NCBI GenBank assembly: GCA_029204225.1
Contig: CM055112.1
Location: 28,161,746-28,225,745, forward strand
Length of the DNA: 64,000 bases
Direction: 5' to 3'
From: Diphasiastrum complanatum
Lineage: Eukaryota > Streptophyta > Lycopodiopsida > Lycopodiales > Lycopodiaceae
Shown: positions 34,121-45,559 of the stretch, piece after piece
Layout of the letters: each line of letters starts with the position of its first letter
How positions within the stretch are numbered: position 1 is the first letter of the stretch
Translations under genes and position numbers: made by a program
The notes under the pieces: model-generated
Database searches by the model: none
What the model saw: only the letters and a program-made list of their open reading frames with translations
Told to the model about the DNA's origin: nothing

Positions 34121-35238
34121 TGCATGTCTCCTCCTCCTTTGTCCTTTGTTGCCTTGTATCCACCATGATACTCCATGAATGAGCCTCCATCTTCATCTTG
34201 CCACAAGAAACCATCAAACCTTGGAAATACATGAGTAGGTGAGTAAATTAATGATGCAAATCCAGCACCACATGACTCCATAAACCAAGTAGTTTGCACT
34301 AGTCCAACTTCAAGATCTACTTGACACAAGAAAATGACCATGAATTCACCAAAAATTGACAATCTCCAAGTATTGGCACCAAGTAGCTCAACACTTGAGA
34401 ACTTAGCCATGGATGAGTGACATAATGAACCTCCAATAGCTTCATTTTCATCAACAAAATCAGCCAAGAATGCTAGTACAAATCCAACATCAAAACAATG
34501 CTCACCAATGTAGCTAGTTTTACCATATCTTGACAATTTGCACACATCCACATGAAATTGCTCAAACATGAGATAGAACAAGTAAAGTAAACTTGAACAA
34601 CACTTCATTGCTGCTCCTTTGACCTTACTTGAGTCTTCAATATGCTGTAAAAATAGATCCATAACACCTTTGCCAATTACCTCTCCTTTGATGCTCTTGA
34701 CTAGCTCCAAATTGCCAACTTCCCTTTTGACTAGTTGAAGCGCTTTGAGATCAACCTCTTGATTTTTAACTTGACCATCAAAGTCATTGAACAAAATTTG
34801 TTTTCCAGATCCATTACTTGATTTTACAGCAAGATAACATCCATCCACTTGCATAGCTCCATGTACACAAGAAGATCCTCCAAAAAATGTTCCACTCTTC
34901 ATAAGAGATCGATACTCAAGATCCATTGCTTGGATCCACTCCTCTTCTTTCCTTGCTTGATCTACACTTGTAGGATCATCCAAAGAGGTTAGGAAAGCAA
35001 CATAATTTCCAGAAACTACTTGCTTACCCTTTTGATCATATGTGAGCCTTGAAGGTACTTGTCTTTCTCTTGATGTTCTCCTTGGCTTTTGACTTGATGA
35101 AGGTCCATCATCACCACCATCCAAAGTAGGATCCTTCTCATCAACATCAAGAATGTTAGAACCATCTACTTTACCATCAATCATGCTTGAAGACCCCTTT
35201 GGAATGTTTCCCTCATCAAAAATGATCTCTACCAACAA
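33940..35238 (-). CDS. element F: copia linker fused to an unknown protein
   Basis: A single 432-residue open frame. Residues 1-117 are the usual copia segment between integrase and reverse transcriptase (KPRRTSRERQVPSRL, then EEEWIQAMDLEYRSLMKSGT). Where reverse transcriptase should follow, residues 118 to about 365 do not resemble any polymerase or other domain I recognise. They include cysteine-rich and hydrophobic stretches (KCCSSLLYLFYLMFEQFHVD, VGFVLAFLADFVDENEAIGG). The frame then passes a polypurine tract into presumed LTR. This looks like a non-autonomous copia element with captured or replaced sequence. A deletion that happens to stay open cannot be excluded, but about 250 codons without a stop argue for past selection or youth. 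Confidence 0.6.
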   Translation of the reverse strand: MLVEIIFDEGNIPKGSSSMIDGKVDGSNILDVDEKDPTLDGGDDGPSSSQKPRRTSRERQVPSRLTYDQKGKQVVSGNYVAFLTSLDDPTSVDQARKEEEWIQAMDLEYRSLMKSGTFFGGSSCVHGAMQVDGCYLAVKSSNGSGKQILFNDFDGQVKNQEVDLKALQLVKREVGNLELVKSIKGEVIGKGVMDLFLQHIEDSSKVKGAAMKCCSSLLYLFYLMFEQFHVDVCKLSRYGKTSYIGEHCFDVGFVLAFLADFVDENEAIGGSLCHSSMAKFSSVELLGANTWRLSIFGEFMVIFLCQVDLEVGLVQTTWFMESCGAGFASLIYSPTHVFPRFDGFLWQDEDGGSFMEYHGGYKATKDKGGGDMQAKVDHSHLLFVCCIFPESSELEAWWNHFIYILFDSSCSSHIFTCKIDVRNSEASQVDTI

Positions 35239-35755
35239 TCACTTTGTTAGTAGAAGGAATGTAAACCTTGTAGGCTTTACTCACCTCACTATATCCAACA
35301 AAAATACCTCTTCTTGAAGATGGATCCTCCTTGGTCCTATCATCAAGAGTAATGTTGACATAGCATGTGCATCCAAAGGTTCTTAGAAAGTTGACACTCG
35401 GCCTCCTCTTGAATAGCATCTCAAAAGGTGCCCTTCCATCCAAAATAGCACTCGGCCACCTATTGCACAAGAAATTGGCACACAACAAAGCTTGATCCCA
35501 AAATGGTTTGTCAAGATTAGCACTTAACCTCATAGCTTTAGCACTTTCACATAAAGTTCTATTCTTCCTTTCAGCCACTCCATTTTGTTGTGGGGTCCTT
35601 GATGTTGTATACTCCCTCTTGATCCCATGCTCATCACAAAAGGCCTTGAACTTGTTAGATATGTACTCACCACCATTGTCACCTCTCAAGCACTTGATCT
35701 TTGCGGAGAATTGATTCTCCCTTGCATTCTTGAACTTGACAAAGACATCGGACAC
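35216..35755 (-). pseudogene. element F: copia integrase core
   Basis: 179 residues in one frame: SDVFVKFKNARENQFSAKIK, LRGDNGGEYISNKFKAFC (second catalytic D), TPQQNGVAERKNRTL (with the catalytic E), FWDQALLCANFLCNRWPSAI and FGCTCYVNITLDDRTKEDPS. The N-terminal zinc finger and first catalytic D are cut off at 35755, where gypsy gag sequence of element G begins. It overlaps the downstream frame by 23 bases in a different phase, so one frameshift separates integrase from the linker. Confidence 0.85.
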
Positions 35756-35788
35756 AGTAGAGTTTGCGAGAGTTAGTTCATAATTTAA

Positions 35789-37033
35789 GTGTCTGTGCGA
35801 GAGTTCCCAGTGGAAAAAAGACGGGAAAATACCAAAGAACCCTTGGAAACACTAGAATTTTCAGTTCTAGTGGTCAAGAACCCTCGCAGAGATTTCGATA
35901 CAGCCTTTTGCCCTTTTAACCCCCAGATTGTCCAACAAAAGAGGAGTCCTTATCAGACTTCTTATCCATATCATCAAGGGGCACCAAATGCGGTATCGAA
36001 GTATGGCGCGCTGATTAATCAACAATGCATGGCCTTACCTGCACCACCAAAGCTAGTTAATCAACAAGTGGCCCACGTAAACTTGATAGCAGCAGAATCA
36101 GAGATGCCAGCACCACCTCAACTTGAGCAGCAGTAATGGTATGGGCTGGATGACCCATATATGGATCCTACCATAAATGAATATATTGCAGCCTATACAG
36201 CTCAAACTTAGCATCAAGGCAGAAGAAATTATGGCTGCTATGGATACGGCAAAGGACACAGAATTGTTTAATGTCCTTACAAGGGACAATATACATCCTT
36301 CTGTCAGGAATGCGGTTATGGACACTACTTCAAGAACTTTCCATTAAGACTTGGGACCAACGCGCCATTGAGCTTCATTGCAATGCAATGAGCAACAGTT
36401 CCAGTGGGGATGGCACCAGAAAAGCAACATTTCCATGCCCCTGTGTTAGCCATCACACGAGCACAGAAGAGGAAGGAAGTAACTCCCTCACCACCACCAT
36501 CGGTCACTGATGACCAACCCTCAACTTCAGCGCCATATCTGAATGTGAGGGAAGAAAGGAGACAGTACCAAAAGATACGGCATTGGGTACAGAGAGCACA
36601 AGTGGAGAAAAAAGAGCAAGAAAAGGCCAACCTTACGAAACCTCCTACTGATGAAGAACCGAAACCATGAACGGGCTCACCACCGCGCACTGATCAGAAT
36701 GACTGGTTGCATCATCATGAACCACATTTCCACATGGTGGAGCCTAAGGGACCATGCACTGAAATGCTCACAAGCCTGCTGGCAAGCCGTGTTAGTTTAC
36801 CTCTCAGAGAATTACTGCGTATTGCGACACAAGCTAAACGTCTTATGGCTGAATGGGCCAAAACAGACGCGAAACCAGTAGGGCCAGAGCCCATATATTG
36901 TACGGGCTACGATGAGACAAGTAACGTCCTCCATATCGAGGCAACGTGGGAGAGTGAGGAACACAACAACACTCTACCAATCAAACACAAGAGATTCGAG
37001 GACGAGGCAGCAGTGGTAGATGGAAAATCAGGT
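35789..37033 (+). pseudogene. gypsy G: gag and pre-protease region
   Basis: Broken frames of a Ty3/gypsy gag-pol: a proline/glutamine-rich Gag tail (KRSPYQTSYPYHQGAP, 35789-36136), a degenerate zinc knuckle CQECGYGHYFKNF with the last cysteine lost (about 36300-36345), then a charged linker (36404-36670). A pre-protease frame follows (36707-37033), ending in DGKSG, the position of the retropepsin active site. The LARD element starts at 37034, so the rest of the protease lies at 41461. Confidence 0.7.
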
Positions 37034-38850
37034 TGTGGTGACCTGGTTTCAGCAATTTGTTAATGATTTCAGTTTTTTATCGCTAAATCTTAAGTCTTTG
37101 CTTTGTCGTTGTGTATAGCCTAATCATAAGTTGCATTCAGTGGGGTACGGCTTAAATTTGTTTTGTGGCATTAAGGCAGCCCTTTTACCACTTATGAATT
37201 TGGCATATGACTGTGCCTAGTCGTTGCTCTTTTAAGTTATAAAAGTCATTGGTTTAAGAAGGCATGAACCTTCATCAAGTTGTTCTTAAGGTTAGTCATA
37301 TTCTAAAGCCCAATCGACATTCTCACATTATTTGGCTTTGTGTGAGAGTCAAGTTTCAATGGTAGTTTTAGCGGCTGACTATAACCCATCATCTTCGCAT
37401 TTCCTAAGGGCAACTGCTATTTTCAAAGGCAAGGCACTACAGATCTGAAGGGCCATTGTCGCACTATTCGGGATTTTCGGAGCCTCGTTCATTCTTTAGT
37501 GCCTACCTCAAAGCACCTCCATGCAGCTAGAGCCTCCCATCTTCGCATTTCTTAAGGACAGTTGTCGCACTTCTTAAAGGCAACTTCGCACTTCTTCAAG
37601 GGACCTTCGCACTTCTTCTCTCTCTCTTTGCATTTTCTCAGAGCAGTGAAGAGAGGTTCTTCTGCACGTAAGTTAGAAGGCATCAAGCCACAAATGCACC
37701 TCCAGCCATCTCGGGCATCAATCGTAGTGTTTTCTAGTAAGACCAGCGAAGGCAGCGCCCTCTTCCTCTCATGCAGGTCAGCAGGCGGTTTTCTTCTAGG
37801 ACAACAACTGAGCAGACAGTTCACACACCTTCCAGAAATAGTTTTGCATATTCAAAGACAGCTTGCAGATGGCCAGCGACCCTCATTCATTCTTCATACG
37901 GCTGTTTTCCTTGCTCAAGGCAGCAACCTTGCATTCCAACTATCGGCTATTTGTTGGCAGCATTCCATTGGCTCATGGGCAGTCATTTCCAGATGACAAA
38001 TATTTATTTGCTCTCTCTTTGCAGACAGATATCAAAGCCCACAGTCTCTAGCACGGATCTCTCTGGCTATATTATGCCAGTCTTATGCCATTGTAATTCA
38101 TTCAGACACAATGTAGAACAGAGGCTCAGAAGCTCTGTTGGTGCTTTAATGTAGATTTACTGCTTTTGTTATTCATCTACAAGATTAGAACCTTTGTGTT
38201 CTCAGATTCTTGTATAGAGGTGTAGCAACCCCTCTTCTTTGTAGTGTCTAGACTGTAATGAATATATCTTTGTACTCTGCAAATGGTGAATACAGATAAT
38301 GTAAATCTGAGTGTCTATAATCACACAAAACTTGTTTCTACTGTGAATACCTTCTGTGCTTTTCATGGTGATTCATTTTGGTAATAGAAAATTTATGGCA
38401 ATGTATTGCTTATGCCTATACATAGTGTTTGGACTGGGATTGTCTAGTGAAGTGCCTCTAGCCTTCAATCTTGTGATTTGCACAGATCATAGGAGTTAGA
38501 TTCTTGATAAGCTACTTTCAAGATAACGGAAACACTGTGTGGCTTTCCCTTTTGCCGAAGTATTTGCTTTCTTGAGTTCACTCCCATTTGAATCTGAAAA
38601 CCATAATGAAGTATTCAGTAGTTTTCTCCTGGGTGTTTGTTTTCTTTATACAGTTGTACTGGCAGCCCCTTCTGGAAACATTTGTTGATGACCAGTTTGC
38701 AATCACTTCTCCTCTCCACTCCATTCCTTCTTAGTTATTTCTGGTTTTGCACTAATAATGACAATATTAGCCTTTTTATTGCTCTCTAGTAGGAACGATA
38801 CCCGTTTATACTACAAATATCAATCATTTTGTTGTTGGTATGCCACGACA
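37034..38850 (+). repeat. LARD 5' LTR
   Basis: Matches 39621-41455 along its whole length, with scattered substitutions and small indels. It contains a block of short repeats on the word TTCGCACTTCTT (37540-37620). Short open frames in it have no known domain. Confidence 0.9.
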
Positions 38851-38861
38851 TATACCAATTT

Positions 38862-38881
38862 TGGCGCCGTTGCCGGGGAGC
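38862..38881 (+). other. LARD primer-binding site
   Basis: TGGCGCCGTTGCCGGGGAGC lies 11 bases after the LTR. This is the primer site common in plant Tat/Athila-type gypsy elements, so the partner is probably of that lineage. Confidence 0.85.
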
Positions 38882-39620
38882 AATGCCAAATAGGATGTTC
38901 TGTCATTATTCTAATTTTTGTTTGTATTTTTCAGATTCACAGGTTACTGTTCTGGTCCTTCAAGCATTTCAGAAGAGAAACAGTGAAATCTGAGTTTCGC
39001 CCACCCTGACTCATCATTTCACTTTTGATTTTCTATTTTCGATTTTTTGTAGAGTTCCTAAAATTATTTACAGTTTGTAAAATGTGTTAAGTTCTTGTTA
39101 TGTACAGTCTAAAGATTCAGTTGTTATGTCCAATAATCTCTTGGTTTTCCGTAAGCAAATTTTGATTCATGCTTTTCCAAGAGACGGTTCTATTCTATTT
39201 TGTTTTGGTTCTCTATTTACAGGATCTTCAAGCTAAAATAAAAGCCTGTTCTAAGGCTTTGGTGCTGTCCGAGATGTGTCGATGTTGTCTAAAGACTGTT
39301 GCTGACAAATGCTGATCTTTCTATGCTCTGTTCATAGTTAACAACTTGTCGGTGCCGCTGTCCGAAATCACATAATTTTTATGATGCAAAGCCAAGCTTT
39401 TATAGTTGATTTTCCATTTTACATCTGCTCATAACCATGTCGAAAGGTGTTGACTTTTGAAAGTAATATATGCTAAAGTTTTATTTGTTAAAACTTGTAC
39501 AATCAATGCTTTGGCTTGTCAAAGGCTGCTGACTGTGGCAAGTCAGATTCTCTTCAAAGCTTCAACACTGGTTCCTATTCTCAGTGTTTGCGAGCCACTG
39601 CACACTTGAGGAAGGGAATA

Positions 39621-41455
39621 TGTGGTGACCTGGTTTTAACAATTTGTTAATGATTTCGGCTTTCTATCGCTAAATCTTAAGCCTTTGCTTTGTCGTTGTG
39701 TATAGCCTAATCATAAGTTGCATTCAGTAGGGTACGACTTAAATTCATTTTGTGGCATTAAGGCAGCCCTTTTACTACTTCTGAATTTGGCATATGGTTG
39801 TGCCTAGTCGTTGCTCTTTTAAGTTATAAAAGTCATTGGTTTAAGAAGGCACGAACCTTCGTCAAGCTGTTTTTAAAAGGTTATAGTCATATTCTAAAGC
39901 CCAGTTGACATTCTCGCATTATTCGGCTTTGTGTGAGAGTCAAGTTTCAATGGCAATTTTAGCGGCTGACTATAACCCGTCATCTTTGCATTTCCTAAGG
40001 GCAAACTGCTATTTTCAAAGGCAAGGCACTACAGATCTGAAGGGCCATTGTCGCACATTTCACACTATTCGAGATTTTCGGAGCCTCGTTCATTCTTTAG
40101 TGCCTACCTCGGAGCACCTCCACGCAGCCAGAGCCTCCCACCTTCGCATTTCTTAAGGACAGTTGTCGCACTTCTTAAAGACAGCTTCGCACTTCTTCAA
40201 GGGCAACCTTCGCACTTCTTCTCTCTCTCTCTTTGCATTTTCTCAGGGCAGCGAAGAGAAGTTCTTCTCCACGTAAGTTAGAAGGCAGCAAGCCACAAAT
40301 GCACCTCAAGCCATCTCAGGCATCAATCGCAGGATTTTCTAGTAAGACCAGCAATGGCAGCGCCCTCTTCCTCTCATGCAGGTCAGCAGGCGGTTTTCTT
40401 CCAGGACAACAACTGAGCAGATAGTTCACACACCTTCAAGAAATAGTTTTGTAGATTCAAAGACAGTTTGCAGATGGCCAGCGACCCTCATTCATCCTTC
40501 ATACGGCTGTTTTCCTTGCACAAGACAGCGACCTTGCATTCCGACTATCGGCTATTTGTTGGCAACATTCCATTGGCTCATGGGTAGTCATCTCCAGATG
40601 TCAGATATTTATTTGCTCTCTCTTTGCAGACAGTTATCAAAGCCCACAGTCTCTAGCATGGATCTCTCTGACTATATTATGCCAGTCTTATGTCATTGTA
40701 ATTCATTCAGACACAATGTAGAACAAAGGCTCATAAGCTCTGTTGGTGCTTTAATGTAGATTTACTGCTTTTGTTATTCATCTACAAGATCTGAACCTTT
40801 GTGTTCTCAGACTCTTGTATAAAGGTGTAGCAACCCCTCTTCTTTGTAGTGTCTAGACTGTAATGAATATATCTTTGTGCTCTGCAAATGGTGAATACAG
40901 ATAATGTAAATCTGAGTGTTCTGAATCACACACAACTTGTTTCTACTGTAAATACCTTTTGTGCTTTTCATGGTGATTCATTTTGGTAATAGAAAGTTTA
41001 TGGCAATGTATTGTTTGTGCCTATACACAGTGTTTGGACTGGAATTGTCTAGTGAAGTGTGTCTAGCCTTCAATCTTGTGATTTGCGTAGCTCATAGGAG
41101 TTAGATTCATGATAAGATACTTTCAAGATAACGGAAACATTGTGTGGCTTTCCCTTTTGCCGAAGTATTTGCTTTTTTGAGTTCACTCCCATTGGAATCT
41201 GAAAACCATAATGAAGTATTCAGTATTTTTCTCCTGGGTGTTTGTTTTCTTTATACGAATGTAGTGGCAGCCCCTTGTGGAAACATCTATCGATGACCAG
41301 TTTGCAATCACTTCTCCTCTCCACTCCATTCATTCTTAGTTATTTCTGGTTTTGCACTAATAATGACAATATTAGCCTTTTTATTGCTCTCTAGTAGGAA
41401 CGATACCCGTTTATACTACAAATATCAATCATTTTGTTGTTGGTATGTCGCGACA
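39621..41455 (+). repeat. LARD 3' LTR
   Basis: Second copy of the long LTR, ending just before the right target duplication CAGGT. Confidence 0.9.
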
Positions 41456-41460
41456 CAGGT

Positions 41461-42640
41461 GTCAATTTGATCTCTACTACTTTGTATCAAAAGTGGGGTT
41501 TATAAGGATTGAAGCCAGCAAAATTCGCCATCAAGCTAGTGGATCAATCCTGTGTAAAACCAAGGGGTGTGGTTGCCAATATCCTTGTAAAAATAACAGG
41601 CATGCAATTTGTGAGCACTTTTGTAGTGATGGACATACCAAAGTCCCCATCTGCATATCGTGTTTTACTAGGAAGGCCATGGTTGAGGACTGCGCAAGTA
41701 GTATACAACTGGAGTTCAAGGAAACTCACCTTTGAGAATAGAGAACATGCTATAATGGTTGATCCAACCACATGGGCGATGAAACCTATTGCACCCAAGG
41801 CTGATGACAGATTATCCATGATAGATCATACGATCAATCGCCCAAGGCAAGCACGATTCAGAGATAGATGTCCTGATATGGACGGATGCATTAGCAACGA
41901 TTGACTGCCAAGCATGTCAATATGAATCGGATCCTGAACCCAACACATCTTCACCCAAGTGTTACACCATGGACACACCAATTACATTTGGAGTGAATAT
42001 GATAAACTTAGCATGGATGCTAGCGGAATATATTGAGAACCCAGTAGACGATGATTTAGTCCCTTGGCAACATGCTTTGACTTACAACAAGGACACTGAA
42101 CTGACTGACGAGCAAGTCCTACAACACATGGACCCAGATCGCTATGGAATCAAGAGAGTATCAGCTCAACCGCCTCAAAAATCTGCTATGGCAAAAGTTT
42201 CAAGGATAGATCCACCAAGGGCACTTGCGAACAAGAAGAACCAATTGAAACAGTGCTACAATTAGGTAATCCGATGGAGTGATCTACCCAGAGAAGCTAT
42301 AGCTATAGTGGATGTTGATATTCGCAACCTTAAATGTCACACCAGTTCCGAAGAAAGACAACAAGGACAAATCCACTCATATGACAAGAAGAGGCAAGAA
42401 GAAGGTGTTGGATTCCTTGAAGCCAATCAAGATGAACTCTGATATTATGTCATCTTCTTCTCAGATGACGGAGAATCAAAAGATGACCAGTTGGGCTAAG
42501 ATCAATATGTTGAAGGAGGAATCTCGATGAGCACTAGTTCATAAGATGTGTGAGACCTTCAAGAATTATACCTTGGACGACGTGGTAATTATGATGTTGC
42601 AAGCCCAGCGATAACATGCAAAACAAGTCTTCGAGGGACC
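41461..42640 (+). pseudogene. gypsy G: protease remainder and linker
   Basis: Immediately after the LARD target duplication the sequence reads VNLISTTLYQKWG, continuing the protease from 37033. The next frame has KPAKFAIKLVDQSCVKPRGV, then FVVMDIPKSPSAYRVLLGRP (the LLGRPWL turn of retropepsins). A poorly conserved linker follows to about 42640 with several stops. The protease would cleave the gypsy polyprotein; this copy is inactive. Confidence 0.75.
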
Positions 42641-42647
42641 TGCGTGA

Positions 42648-44040
42648 ATGCAACCAATGAACCTTGCCAAGCCAAGTGAAGAAGAAAAGATCATGCATGT
42701 GGGGAAGCAGTTAACACCCACACAATTCAAGCGGCTACGATCATTGTTGGTAGAGTACAAGGATTGTTTTGCCTGGAATTATAGTAATCTGAAGGGCATC
42801 CCACCAATAGTAGTCCAACACACCATACCCTTGGTGGACGGAACAGTCTCCAAGGTGAGTCGTTATTACTGCTACAACCCGACTACACAGAGCTGATCAA
42901 GCAAGAGTTGCAGAAGCTGTTAGACGCTGATTTCATTTATGAAAATCGAACACACTAAATAGGTATTGTCGATAGTTATAGTACCCAAAAAGAGCGGCAA
43001 AATGTGAATCTGTGTCAATTTGAAGGCACTAAACGCAGTCACCAAAAATGATCATTTTTTTTTACTCTTTACGAAAAGTGTCCTTGACCGGGTAGCTAGA
43101 GCCGAAGCCTACAGTTTTCTGGATGGCTTCAGTGGTTACAATCAAGTGAAGATAGCACCTCAAGACCAGCATAAGACAACATTTTCCACAGAATGGAAAA
43201 CCTATGCCTATAAGGTGATGTCATTCGGACTTTGCAATGCCACCTTTCTAGCGAGTAATGCAGGCGGCATTCAAAGAGTATTTGCAGAAATTCTTGGAAA
43301 TTTTCTTGGACGATCTATGCGTGCATGGACCAAACTCTGAACACTTATCCAATCTGGAGAAGGTGCTACGAAAATGTCGCAAATTTTAGATCTCCTTGAA
43401 TCCAGAAAAGTGTCAATTTTGGGTTACACATGGCTTGATTCTTGGCCATATAGTGTCCAGACACAGGATCGTCATAGACCTATCAAAAATCAGGATCATT
43501 GTTGATCTACCACCACCAAGAATGATCCGTGAGATTTACATCTTTATGGGTCACGCTAACTATTACAAGATTTTCATTCTAGATTTTGCGGAGTTAGCAC
43601 GACCAACTATTTTCAAACTCACAACGGATCCACATTGGAATGAGAAAGCCCTAAAGGCTTTCCAAAAGCTTAAAGATGCATTGGTTTTAGCACCAATCTT
43701 ATGCCCACCCAATTGGTCCATTAAGTTTCATGTGCATACGGACGCATCGAAGTATGCAGTTGGAGCAGTCTTAACCTAGCCACAAGAACACAAAAAGAAT
43801 TTTTTGATCCGATTTGCAAGCCGACAGCTCAGTGATACCGAAATGAATTATTCAACCACAGAGCGGGAGGCACTAGCAATGATATATGTAGTTAAGAAAT
43901 TTTGTCACTATTTGATGGCCACTCATTTTGTCTTTTATATGGACCATCAAGCCTTGCTCTATCTTGTTAACAAGACCTGCAACATAGGAAGAATCACTCG
44001 ATGGCACTTCTGTTGTTGGAGTTTGATTTTCGGATAGTGG
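42648..44040 (+). pseudogene. gypsy G: reverse transcriptase and RNase H
   Basis: Segments in order: QFKRLRSLLVEYKDCFAWNY; YSFLDGFSGYNQVKIAPQDQ with KTTFSTEWKTYAYKVMSFGL (43020-43340); FLDDLCVHG, the catalytic (Y/F)xDD box, in another frame; NPEKCQFWVTHGLILGHIVS (43396-43779); then FHVHTDASKYAVGAVLT and SRQLSDTEMNYSTTEREALA of RNase H. Frame breaks and stops occur near 42895, 43270, 43340, 43778 and 44036. The sequence type is Tat/Athila-like rather than chromovirus. Confidence 0.8.
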
Positions 44041-44076
44041 TTCACAAGGGAAAGCCACAAGGGAAAGCAACACTAC

Positions 44077-44798
44077 ATGGCAGATCATGTATCGCACATC
44101 AAGGGAAAGAAAGTTGCAACTCAGCCCGATGATAAGCTACCGGATGTTGTCTTATTTTACGTTGACATAGTACCAGAATGGGCCGCCAACATAGTTGAAT
44201 ATCTAATGAGGGGCCAACCAGACAAATCACTACCAAAGGCAAATCAGCGAAAATTGATCTTGAAAGCTAGAACTTATCAGCTGATTGTCGGCCAATTGTA
44301 CCGAAGAGGACCAGATGGGATTCTTTGACGATGTATTCTTCCTCATGAGGCCACCCAAATCATTTCACTTTCACATGAAGGCATGGGTGGAGGTCATTTT
44401 GCATCTGACATTACAGTTTGCAAGATTCTGCAATCAAGATGCTGGTGGCCAACGATTCATAAGGATACGGAGGAATACCTAAGAAAATGCAATGTGTGCC
44501 AAAGGACAAGGAGACCAACAAGATTGAATTATGACCTTCTGCACCTGGTCTTAGCCCAAGCACCATTTGAAAAGTGGAGATTGGATTATATTGGTCCAAT
44601 TCACCCTCCAGCAAGAAGTACCCAAGCCCGATACATAATCGTGGCCACCGACTACCTCACCAAGTGGGTCAAAGCCAAGGCAGTACGAGTAGTTGATGCT
44701 AGGACCACTGCCAAGTTTCTCTATAAAAATATCACTGTGCGTTTTGGATGCCCAATGGAGATAGTCAATGATCATGGGAGTCATTCCATCAATGAGAC
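44077..44798 (+). pseudogene. gypsy G: integrase, truncated in the core
   Basis: Encodes a pre-integrase stretch (MADHVSHIKGKK to GQLYRRGPDGIL) and the zinc-binding GGGHFASDITVCKILQSRCW. Then come CNVCQRT, the first catalytic D in FEKWRLDYIGPIHPP, and the second in EIVNDHGSHSINET. The frame leaves integrase at about 44798, before the third catalytic residue (E), where an LTR (J) begins. There is a shift near 44327. Confidence 0.8.
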
Positions 44799-45280
44799 TA
44801 TTGGAGGGTTTGTAGATCCCAAGGAGCTCTAACCCTAGTTAATAAGTGAGAGGGATTTGGCACCCTACGTGTGTAAGTCCAACCCGATGATCACATAGTT
44901 ATTTGATTAATTAGAAAGACAATAAAAGGACTTTAGGTCTTTTTGCGGGACTTTTAATGTCGTAGGGCCTAAATGTCAAGTTAGTGAAAAAAGTTGGGTT
45001 TCCCTCCAATTTGGATGGTTCCCACTCTTTTTCAAATCTGAATAATTAGGGAGGCAGAAATGGACCAATAGGATTCAGAGGCCAAGGTCCTCCTCTCTAC
45101 TATAAAAAGGGACCAACTCGAGTTCCTACACATGTTCCATCTTTTCTTCAATACAAGCTGATTGGTTCCTTTGTGAAGTGGATGTGGAATGTCCTTTCTC
45201 TTTTTCTTTCCTCCTCCATCTCTCATGCTTTCTTTGGATTTATCAATTGTTGGATTTGTTAGTTGTTGGGATTTATTTTT
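44799..45280 (+). repeat. LTR of element J with TATA box
   Basis: The start TATTGGAGGGTTTGTAGATCCCAAGG-like region (44799-44870) matches 50045-50116, where the same sequence follows a G-rich polypurine tract and starts TGTTGGAG. This identifies it as an LTR start. CTATAAAAAGGG at 45099-45110 is a strong TATA box, as expected of an LTR promoter. The 3' edge is uncertain. Confidence 0.6.
45099..45110 (+). promoter_or_regulatory. TATA box in LTR of J
   Basis: CTATAAAAAGGG lies 300 bp into the LTR and is followed by a pyrimidine-rich leader. It is a likely core promoter of the element, judged by sequence only. Confidence 0.5.
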
Positions 45281-45286
45281 ATTATA

Positions 45287-45428
<142 letters not shown>

Positions 45429-45559
45429 TAAGTTTTTCCTTCACTGAACTAGTGTTAATGGTTAGCTTACATTTAGGCATCTTGGTCTTGGCATGCTAGG
45501 GTTAGCTTTGTATTAAGGATGTGATTTGTGAGAGTTATGTCCAAAAACATTCAAAAAAT

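Larger units (their letters stand above)
37034..41455 (+). mobile_element. complete LARD-type LTR element, no coding capacity
   Basis: Two long LTRs (37034-38850, 1817 bp; 39621-41455, 1835 bp) run in the same direction, start TGTGGTGACC and end CGACA. A perfect 5-bp target duplication CAGGT flanks them (37029-37033 and 41456-41460). The internal part (38851-39620) is only 770 bp and has a primer site, a purine tract GAGGAAGGGA before the second LTR, and no protein motif. Large LTRs with an empty core define LARD-type elements, which depend on proteins of a gypsy partner. It is inserted exactly at the protease active site of element G, in the same direction. Confidence 0.92.

Noticed and set aside
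37540-37640. Spaced short repeats considered as a CRISPR-like array
   Set aside because: Eukaryotic LTR context, irregular spacing and no cas genes.
37552-38154. Overlapping open frames of 90-144 residues, repeated at 40048-40759
   Set aside because: They lie inside the two LTRs of the LARD element and change between copies, so they are not genes.
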